Of a DNA stretch of 11,148 nucleotides, positions 6,007 to 11,148 are shown piece by piece. This DNA is from Collinsella sp. Lineage in GTDB: Bacteria > Actinomycetota > Coriobacteriia > Coriobacteriales > Coriobacteriaceae. The translations under genes were made by a program, and so were the position numbers. The notes beneath the pieces were generated by a model, which did no database searches, was not told the origin of the DNA, and worked only from the letters and a program-made list of their open reading frames with translations. The first letter of the stretch is position 1; each line of letters opens with the position of its first letter. The stretch covers positions 1 to 11,148 of the forward strand of contig DXLY01000039.1 of assembly GCA_019414465.1 (NCBI GenBank). The letters run 5' to 3'.

Positions 6007-7333
6007 CCTTTTGCTCCTTCTTCCTAAAGAAGAGTCGAATGGGCGTGCCGGCAAAGTCGAAGGTCGAGCGCATGCGGTTCTCCACGTAGCGCTGGTAGGT
6101 GTCGTTGACCAGGTCACTGTGGTTGACGAAGAACGTGAACGTCGGCGGGTTGACGCCCGTCTGGGTCACGTAGTGCATGCGCAGGCGGCGCTTGCCGTCC
6201 ACCACGGTATGACCGAACTCGCGCAGGTCGGTGAGGAACGCGTTGAGGCGCGAGGTGCTAATCTTCTGCGAGCGCGTCTTTTCGGCGGCGTCTACCATCG
6301 CCCAGATCTTCTCGACGCTGCGGCCGGTGAGAGCAGAGATGCGCAGGTACTGGGCCCAGGGAGCCATGACGCCCAGACGGCGGTCGATGGTCTCCATGCA
6401 GGCCTCGCGCTTACGGTCGTCGTCGAGCAGATCCCACTTGTTGAGCAGCACAACGATGGCGCAGCCGCGCTCGATGGCAAGACCCATGACCTTCTGGTCC
6501 TGCTCGGTAACGCCCACGGAGGCGTCGACGACGAGCAGCGCCACGTCGGCGCGGTCGATGGCGCGCAGGCCGCGGACCATGGAGTAGTACTCGATGTTCT
6601 CGTACACGGTGCTCTTCTTGCGAATGCCCGCGGTGTCGACCATGCGGTAGTGCTTGCCGTTACGCTCGACGACAGTGTCGATGGCGTCGCGCGTCGTGCC
6701 GGCAATGTTGGACACGATAGAACGGTCGGCGCCCAGGATGCGGTTGAACAGCGACGACTTGCCGGCGTTGGGGCGGCCGATGATGGCCACGTTCAGCGCG
6801 TCGGGGAACTCATCGGCGACCTCGTCTTCTTCCTCGGGAAGCAGGGCCACGATATCGTCGAGCAGGTCGCCCGTGCCATGGCCATGCAGGGCCGAGAGCG
6901 GCGTGGGCTCGCCGATACCGAGCGAATAGAACTCCCAGATGCTGTCGTTTTCGCGATCGGGGTTGTCGAGCTTGTTCACCAGCAGAAAGACCGGCTTGTC
7001 GCAGCGCTTGAGCATGCGGGCGACCGACTCGTCCTCTTCGGTGACGCCGGTGCGGCCATCGACTACAAACAGGATGACTGCGGCTTCCTCGGCGGCGGCG
7101 AGCGCCTGGTCGCGGATGGACGTGGCAAAGACGTCGTCGCTCTTGAGCGGCTCGATACCGCCCGTGTCGACGATGGTGAACTCGCGGCCGTTCCAATCGG
7201 CCGTGTGATACGAGCGGTCGCGCGTGACGCCGCGAGACTCGTGGACGATGGCGTCCGAGGTCTGGGCCAGGCGGTTAACGAGCGTGGATTTGCCCACGTT
7301 GGGGCGTCCGACGACGGCGACGATAGGTTTCAT
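5999..7333 (-). CDS. der: Ribosome-assembly GTPase Der (EngA)
   Basis: Essential GTPase with two G domains that acts in assembly of the 50S ribosomal subunit. Full length at 444 residues. Domain 1: P-loop GRPNVGKS (9-16), GVTRD switch (35-39), DTGG (56-59), NKLD (120-123). Domain 2 after an acidic linker (about 165-178): GRPNAGKS (186-193), GTTRD (212-216), DTAG (233-236), NKWD (299-302). The KH-like C-terminal domain runs from about 355 to the end. The ATG at 7333 is chosen because AAAGGAGA lies 4 nt upstream, overlapping the stop of the DUF512 gene, and because the protein then begins at the first beta strand as in homologues; the frame itself is open to 7504. It is followed by plsY with an 8 nt overlap. 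The DUF512-der-plsY-gpsA order is a conserved cluster in Clostridia. Confidence 0.98.
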   Translation of the reverse strand: MKPIVAVVGRPNVGKSTLVNRLAQTSDAIVHESRGVTRDRSYHTADWNGREFTIVDTGGIEPLKSDDVFATSIRDQALAAAEEAAVILFVVDGRTGVTEEDESVARMLKRCDKPVFLLVNKLDNPDRENDSIWEFYSLGIGEPTPLSALHGHGTGDLLDDIVALLPEEEDEVADEFPDALNVAIIGRPNAGKSSLFNRILGADRSIVSNIAGTTRDAIDTVVERNGKHYRMVDTAGIRKKSTVYENIEYYSMVRGLRAIDRADVALLVVDASVGVTEQDQKVMGLAIERGCAIVVLLNKWDLLDDDRKREACMETIDRRLGVMAPWAQYLRISALTGRSVEKIWAMVDAAEKTRSQKISTSRLNAFLTDLREFGHTVVDGKRRLRMHYVTQTGVNPPTFTFFVNHSDLVNDTYQRYVENRMRSTFDFAGTPIRLFFRKKEQKDA

Positions 7334-7343
7334 CTGCTCTCCT

Positions 7344-8786
7344 TTAATGGGTAGGTTCAGTGGAAGTGTTAGAGTCGGCAGGCACAATGCCAAGGATATG
7401 CTCCAGGGTATCGAGCAGCTCATGCGGCATGGTTGACACCACATGAACCTCGGCGCCGCGACTGGTAAGGCTTGCGAGTAAATCGTCACGATGATACTCG
7501 TCAAGCGTCATGCCGTCAGCGTTGAACATGAGCTTAGGCACAAAGAGCATAACCCCCGACAGATCTTGGGGCAGCTGCTCCAAGATGTCACACGCGACGA
7601 TGAGGCCGGTCACGTCCACGTTGCCGCCAAAGTAGCGGTTCTTGATGGCCGTGACAGTGCCGGCGAGTCCCTGGGGCGACTCCACAAAGCGGGCCACCGT
7701 GTCGCGTGCGCTGGCGCCCGAGAGGCACAGCAGATGCTGGCTGCGGGCGGCGATGGCCTCGCGGACGCGGGCCAGACGCTCGGTATAGGCGGCAAGCACG
7801 TCGTCGGTCTCGTCTAGATACGAGCGGATCATGCCGATGCCGTCGTAGTACTGCGGGTAACCGTCGTAAAAGTCTGCCTCTGGAGGATCGATGCCGGCGT
7901 CCAGATAGAACTCGTCGCTCATCTGGAAGGTGTGGCGGCCAAAGCGCTCATAGGCGCGGTCCTGGAACGGTCGGATCATGGCAATGGTCTCGCGCGCCAG
8001 TTCGGGCTTGTCGCTGTATGACCAGCTAAAGCGGTTTTGGTGTTTGGTAAAACCGAGCGGCACAATGCCCAGGCTTGTGATTTGCTCGTGCTCCTCGCAA
8101 AAGCGCAGGGTCTTTTCCAGCTCCTCGCCGTCGTTCATGCCGGGGCACAACACGATCTGCGCGTGAATCTCGATGCCGGCGGCCATGATGGTCTCGAGTA
8201 CGTCCATGCCTCGCTGGGCGTTACGGCCCATCATACGACGGCGGACGTCGGGGCTCACAGCGTGGACCGACACGTTCATGGGACTCATGTTGCGCTGGAT
8301 GACGTTTTGCACGTCCTCGTCGGTGAGGTTCGTAAGCGTGACAAAGTTGCCTTGCAAAAAGCTTAGGCGATAGTCGTCGTCGCGAATATAGAGCGTGGAG
8401 CGGCCGCCCTTGGGGAGCATGGTCATAAAGCAGAACACGCAGGCGTTGACGCAGGTACGCATGCCGTCGAAGATGGGGCCATCGAACTCCAAACCCCAAT
8501 CCTCGCCGGGAAAGCGGTCGAGCTCGACGGGGGTGACGGTGCCGTCGCGCGGGTCGAAAACCTCGAGGTCGACGGTATCATCGTCGGCCTCCCAGAGCCA
8601 CACGATCATGTCGGTGAGCGCCTCACCGTTGACCGTGAGCACGCGCATGCCCGGCTCGATACCCACATCCCACGCGGGCGATTCGGGACGCACGTTCTTT
8701 ACGAGCGCGCCCTCACCCGGCTCGGGGTCGCGGCTGCGCCCGTAATCGGCCACCTCGGCGGCGTATGCGGGTACGGTCTGGTCCAT
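7344..8786 (-). CDS. PDZ / radical-SAM-like / DUF512 family protein of unknown function
   Basis: 480 residues with the full family layout. A PDZ-like segment (about 25-75) contains GALVKNVRPESPA and GIEPGMRVLTVNG. A radical-SAM-type cluster motif CVNACVFC follows, with Cys112, Cys116 and Cys119 (CxxxCxxC), then the highly conserved DDDYRLSFLQGNFVTLTNL (136-154). The DUF512 C-terminal region includes the NRYFGGNVDVTGL segment (383-395). The cysteine pattern predicts a [4Fe-4S] cluster and S-adenosylmethionine chemistry, but no reaction is established for this family. The start is the ATG at 8786, 2 nt after the ispH stop; AAGGAG lies 14 nt upstream, longer than usual, so coupling to ispH translation is likely. 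It sits directly before der with a 10 nt gap, as in many Gram-positive genomes, hinting at a link to translation or ribosome assembly (inference). Confidence 0.95.
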   Translation of the reverse strand: MDQTVPAYAAEVADYGRSRDPEPGEGALVKNVRPESPAWDVGIEPGMRVLTVNGEALTDMIVWLWEADDDTVDLEVFDPRDGTVTPVELDRFPGEDWGLEFDGPIFDGMRTCVNACVFCFMTMLPKGGRSTLYIRDDDYRLSFLQGNFVTLTNLTDEDVQNVIQRNMSPMNVSVHAVSPDVRRRMMGRNAQRGMDVLETIMAAGIEIHAQIVLCPGMNDGEELEKTLRFCEEHEQITSLGIVPLGFTKHQNRFSWSYSDKPELARETIAMIRPFQDRAYERFGRHTFQMSDEFYLDAGIDPPEADFYDGYPQYYDGIGMIRSYLDETDDVLAAYTERLARVREAIAARSQHLLCLSGASARDTVARFVESPQGLAGTVTAIKNRYFGGNVDVTGLIVACDILEQLPQDLSGVMLFVPKLMFNADGMTLDEYHRDDLLASLTSRGAEVHVVSTMPHELLDTLEHILGIVPADSNTSTEPTH

Positions 8787-8788
8787 GG

Positions 8789-9688
8789 TTAGCGGCAAAG
8801 CTCCTTGATGCGCTCGACGGCGCGCTCGATGTGTTCTTGCGGGGTGGAGGCTCCGGCGGTGATGCCGATGTGGTGAGCGTCGGTAAACCACGCGGCTTGG
8901 AGCTCAGAAGCTTCCTCGATGTGATACGTGCGCTCGCAGGCGTCTGCGCAAATCTGCGCCAGGCGGCGGGTGTTGCCCGAGTTCTTGCCGCCCACGATGA
9001 CCATGCAGTCGCAGCGGTTGGCAAGTGTGGCTGCTGCCTGTTGACGCTCACTCGTGGCGGCGCAGATGGTGTTGATCACGCGCAGCTCCTGCACGCGCGG
9101 GGTGATAGCAGCCACGACCTCGGCCAAGTTCTGCGCAGTCTGGGTGGTCTGCACAACCAAGCCCACTTTACCCTTGAGCGACAGCGCGTCCGCATCGGCA
9201 GCGCAGCTCACGACCTGCGCGTCATCGCCGGCGTGGCCCAGGATGCCCTCGACTTCGGGGTGGCCCGGCTCGCCCACGACGATCACGCGGTAGCCCTCGC
9301 GCACCAGGCGCTCGGCCGCCACGTGGACCTTCTTCACGTAGGGGCAGGTGGCGTCGACGACGTTAAGGCCACGCTCGCGAGCGGCATCAATGACCTGCGG
9401 CACCACGCCGTGGGCGCGGATGATCACAGTGCCCGACGTGGCGTCGTCCAAGGTGTCGGCCAGACCGACGCCTGCCTCGGCGAGCTCGCGTACCACGATC
9501 GGGTTATGGATGAGCGGACCCAAGGTATGGACCTGAGTGCACTCCCCTGCCTGCGGCGCAGCGGCCAGCGCCATATCGAGCGCACGCTGTACGCCGTAGC
9601 AGGTGCCGGCGTGGGCAGCGATTTCGATAGTGGGGGCGTCTGCCTTGCCGGGCACAGCCTCGGCGGTGTTCATGACTTCCTCGTCCAT
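8789..9688 (-). CDS. ispH: 4-hydroxy-3-methylbut-2-enyl diphosphate reductase IspH
   Basis: Last enzyme of the MEP pathway: it reduces HMBPP to isopentenyl and dimethylallyl diphosphate using a [4Fe-4S] cluster. 299 residues from the ATG at 9688. The three cluster cysteines are visible: Cys30 in GTCYGVQRA, Cys115 in DATCPYV and Cys209 in NTICAATSERQ. Substrate and catalytic residues are in LIHNP (His61), RAHGV (His93), GHPEVEG (His143, Glu145) and QTTQT (180-184). There is no fused S1 domain, unlike many clostridial IspH-RpsA proteins. The start is 2 nt after the plsC stop. An internal ATG at 9673 with a purine-rich GAGGAAG just before it is an alternative that would remove five residues; the ATG at 9718 lies within plsC. 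Its cluster requirement fits the presence of a cysteine desulfurase downstream in the same unit. Confidence 0.97.
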   Translation of the reverse strand: MDEEVMNTAEAVPGKADAPTIEIAAHAGTCYGVQRALDMALAAAPQAGECTQVHTLGPLIHNPIVVRELAEAGVGLADTLDDATSGTVIIRAHGVVPQVIDAARERGLNVVDATCPYVKKVHVAAERLVREGYRVIVVGEPGHPEVEGILGHAGDDAQVVSCAADADALSLKGKVGLVVQTTQTAQNLAEVVAAITPRVQELRVINTICAATSERQQAAATLANRCDCMVIVGGKNSGNTRRLAQICADACERTYHIEEASELQAAWFTDAHHIGITAGASTPQEHIERAVERIKELCR

Positions 9689-9690
9689 GG

Positions 9691-10419
9691 CTAGAACCTG
9701 CCCGGGTGCTCGGCGCACAGGTCATCACGCATGGCGTAGACGCGACTCATGGCTTCGGACTCAAACCAGGCTAGGCGCTCCTTGCGCTTGAGCTCGACAG
9801 GCGCGTCGGAAAGCGAAATTAACTTGCCGGCGCGGATCCAGCACTTTTTGGGGCGCATGATCTTTTTGCCCGCAGGCGTAATATCGGACCAGCCGCAGAT
9901 GGCGAGCGGGTTGACGGGTGCCTTACCCATCTGGGCGATGAGCGCAAAGCCGCCGTGGACTTCGGGCTTGATCTCGCGCGAGCGGATGCGCGTACCCTCG
10001 GGGAAGATCAGGACGTCCTCACCGCGCTGCAGCGCATGCTGGGCGGCACGCAGGCACTTCATGTCGGCGGTGCCGCGCTCGACGGGAATGCCGCCCACGC
10101 GGCTAAAGGCCCAGCGCACGATCTTGCTCTTCGCAAACTCGGACTTAAAAATGGGGCGAATGCGGCGGCCGCCAAAGAACAGCGCCGTCTCCACAGCTAG
10201 GAGCTCGGCCATCGATGTGTGGTTGCAGATGACCACGCTGCCGCGGCCTTCCTGGCGCTCAAACAGCAGGTTGCTGTCCTCGACCTTCCAACGCCACATG
10301 AGCTTGGAGAAGACCCACAGGATGCCCATGACCACGGCGACGGTGCCGCGGATGAGCGCCGGGAACTCGGCGTAGGGGGCGTTGTAGTAATCCTCGGGCG
10401 TCTGCTTAAACAGGCGCAT
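9691..10419 (-). CDS. plsC: 1-acyl-sn-glycerol-3-phosphate acyltransferase, PlsC/LPLAT family, with HX4E in place of HX4D
   Basis: Acylates lysophosphatidic acid at sn-2 to give phosphatidic acid at the inner membrane face. 242 residues, normal for PlsC. A hydrophobic segment at about 22-41 probably anchors the protein. Acyltransferase blocks: NHTSMAE (66-72) for motif I, a GIPVERG segment (110-116), FPEGTR (139-144) for motif III, and VNPLAI (169-174) near motif IV. Motif I is normally NHxSxxD, with His and Asp as the catalytic pair; here the acid position is Glu72. This conservative change could reduce activity or be tolerated in the lineage. The start at 10419 has a perfect AAAGGAGG 6 nt upstream and lies 3 nt after the cmk stop. 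Together with plsY and gpsA it would give a complete glycerol-3-phosphate to phosphatidate route in one operon. Family is certain; the exact acceptor is inferred. Confidence 0.93.
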   Translation of the reverse strand: MRLFKQTPEDYYNAPYAEFPALIRGTVAVVMGILWVFSKLMWRWKVEDSNLLFERQEGRGSVVICNHTSMAELLAVETALFFGGRRIRPIFKSEFAKSKIVRWAFSRVGGIPVERGTADMKCLRAAQHALQRGEDVLIFPEGTRIRSREIKPEVHGGFALIAQMGKAPVNPLAICGWSDITPAGKKIMRPKKCWIRAGKLISLSDAPVELKRKERLAWFESEAMSRVYAMRDDLCAEHPGRF

Positions 10420-10422
10420 GGG

Positions 10423-11109
10423 CTACCTCCTTTGGTTGATGAGGTCCTCGATGATCGAGACGACCTCGTCGATGGTGTGGGCGGTGGAGTCGACATGTAC
10501 CGCGTCCTCGGCGGGAACGAGCGGCGCGACCTCGCGGCTGCTGTCGAGCTTATCGCGCTGCTTGAGGGCGTCGAGGGTCTCGTCGACCTCGGCCTCAAGC
10601 TGCTCTTCGGTGAGCGGCTGGGCGTCGTTTTGGTGGCGCTGCAGCACACGGCGACGGGCACGCTCGCGCGGGTCGGCGGTCAGGAAGACCTTGACCTGTG
10701 CGTTGGGGAACACGACGGTTCCGATGTCGCGACCCTCGGCGACGATATCGCGGTCCTCGGCGGCGCGGCGCTGGTGGATGAGCATGGCGGCGCGCACGCC
10801 CGGGTAGGCCGAGACCTTGGACACGTTGGCGTCGACCTGCGGGGTGCGAATGGCGGCCGATGCGTCCTTGCCGTCGATGGTCAGGCGCGTGTCCTCGCCG
10901 GTGCCGTTGGTAAAGCGGATCTCGATTTGCTCGGCGAGGGTGTCAATGGCCGCCTCGTCGTCCAGGTCGATGCCGCGGTCGAGCGCGGCGAAGGTGACGG
11001 CGCGATACATGGCGCCCGTGTCGAGCTTGTTAAAGCCCAGCTGGCGGGCAATCTCCTTGGCGATGGTGGACTTGCCGGAACCGGCGGGGCCGTCGATGGC
11101 GACGATCAT
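10423..11109 (-). CDS. cmk: Cytidylate (CMP/dCMP) kinase
   Basis: Phosphorylates CMP and dCMP with ATP, supplying CDP for RNA, DNA and CDP-diacylglycerol synthesis. 228 residues, the usual length. Motifs: Walker A GPAGSGKS (7-14), DTGAMYR (30-36) of the nucleoside-monophosphate site, the 40-residue NMP-binding insert typical of bacterial Cmk (about 58-98), AEGRDIGT (124-131), the lid arginines around RERARRR (148-154), and RDKLDSSREVAPL (185-197) with the CMP-binding Arg/Asp residues. The ATG at 11109 starts directly at the first beta strand and has AAAGGAAG 6 nt upstream. It is the most upstream complete gene in the window; no promoter is visible in the 39 bases before it, so transcription probably enters from outside. 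Confidence 0.98.
   Translation of the reverse strand: MIVAIDGPAGSGKSTIAKEIARQLGFNKLDTGAMYRAVTFAALDRGIDLDDEAAIDTLAEQIEIRFTNGTGEDTRLTIDGKDASAAIRTPQVDANVSKVSAYPGVRAAMLIHQRRAAEDRDIVAEGRDIGTVVFPNAQVKVFLTADPRERARRRVLQRHQNDAQPLTEEQLEAEVDETLDALKQRDKLDSSREVAPLVPAEDAVHVDSTAHTIDEVVSIIEDLINQRR
10426..10433 (-). promoter_or_regulatory. Consensus Shine-Dalgarno for plsC
   Basis: AAAGGAGG on the minus strand, 6 nt before the plsC ATG at 10419, located in the last sense codons of cmk (it abuts the TAG stop). It fixes the plsC start and shows that the two genes are read from one transcript. Confidence 0.8.
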
Positions 11110-11148
11110 GCAATGCTTCCTTTCGGTGGTTGACGTGCTGGTATGGGA
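11106..11148 (-). CDS. Possible last 13 codons of an upstream gene (very short fragment)
   Basis: One minus-strand frame is open from the right edge and ends in a TGA that overlaps the cmk ATG as ATGA, the same junction type seen at the cysteine desulfurase/Nif3 and Nif3/zinc-ribbon borders. The visible tail reads PIPARQPPKGSIA. It is far too short to name and could be plain leader sequence. In Gram-positive genomes the gene before cmk is often rluB or aroA, but nothing here tells which. Confidence 0.25.
   Translation of the reverse strand, partial: PIPARQPPKGSIA

Noticed and set aside
5768..7354. 528-codon open frame on the plus strand
   Set aside because: It lies antisense to der and plsY, which carry unmistakable motifs. 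Its translation is rich in repetitive low-information Ala/Val/Gly/Asp/Arg, as expected from the complement of GC-biased codons, and no domain or ribosome site is recognisable.
8765..9694. 309-codon open frame on the plus strand opposite ispH
   Set aside because: It mirrors the ispH gene almost exactly, and ispH has all its iron-sulfur and substrate residues. The plus-strand product resembles no family.
10219..11133. 304-codon open frame on the plus strand opposite cmk and plsC
   Set aside because: Complement-strand artefact of two well-supported minus-strand genes.
1..11148. CRISPR arrays, insertion sequences, tRNA/rRNA genes, toxin-antitoxin or defence genes
   Set aside because: None seen on either strand: no regularly spaced repeats, no transposase motifs, no tRNA-like cloverleaf, and almost every base belongs to recognised housekeeping genes.

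Overview
The window is an 11.1 kb, fairly high-GC bacterial stretch in which every supported gene lies on the minus strand, so transcription runs from the right edge to the left edge. The genes are packed almost without gaps: junctions range from 4-8 nt overlaps to an 18 nt spacer, most starts have a good Shine-Dalgarno sequence, and there is no internal terminator or promoter-sized gap. It reads as one long housekeeping operon cut at both ends. The organism is most likely a gut-type Coriobacteriia (Collinsella-like Actinomycetota). This is an inference: the base composition is actinobacterial, the Nif3/zinc-ribbon pair is typical of Actinobacteria, and the orders cmk-plsC-ispH and DUF512-der-plsY-gpsA are familiar from Clostridia. 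No search was possible.

Layout in order of transcription. cmk (CMP kinase) is followed by plsC (1-acyl-glycerol-3-phosphate acyltransferase), ispH (last step of the MEP isoprenoid pathway), a PDZ/radical-SAM/DUF512 protein and der (ribosome-assembly GTPase with two G domains). Next comes plsY (glycerol-3-phosphate acyltransferase), whose reading frame has no stop and runs directly into gpsA (glycerol-3-phosphate dehydrogenase). After that come rpe (ribulose-5-phosphate 3-epimerase), a NifS/IscS-type cysteine desulfurase, a Nif3-family dinuclear-metal protein, a coiled-coil/zinc-ribbon protein and the first about 310 codons of coaBC (coenzyme A synthesis), which leaves through the left edge. 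A possible last few codons of an upstream gene sit at the right edge.

The genes group into membrane-lipid precursor synthesis (gpsA makes glycerol-3-phosphate, plsY acylates it at sn-1, plsC at sn-2), isoprenoid and CoA supply, nucleotide supply, ribosome assembly, and iron-sulfur or metal proteins (cysteine desulfurase, IspH, the radical SAM protein, Nif3).

The two most unusual observations are in the lipid genes. PlsY and GpsA form one uninterrupted reading frame, and that frame is then broken inside gpsA, where comparison with the family indicates that about 28 nt are missing. The result is a stop that overlaps a new ATG. Two other protein-level oddities are a PlsC whose HX4D catalytic motif reads HX4E, and a zinc ribbon that has lost the first cysteine of its first CxxC pair. 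I saw no mobile element, CRISPR array, RNA gene or novel defence-like system.
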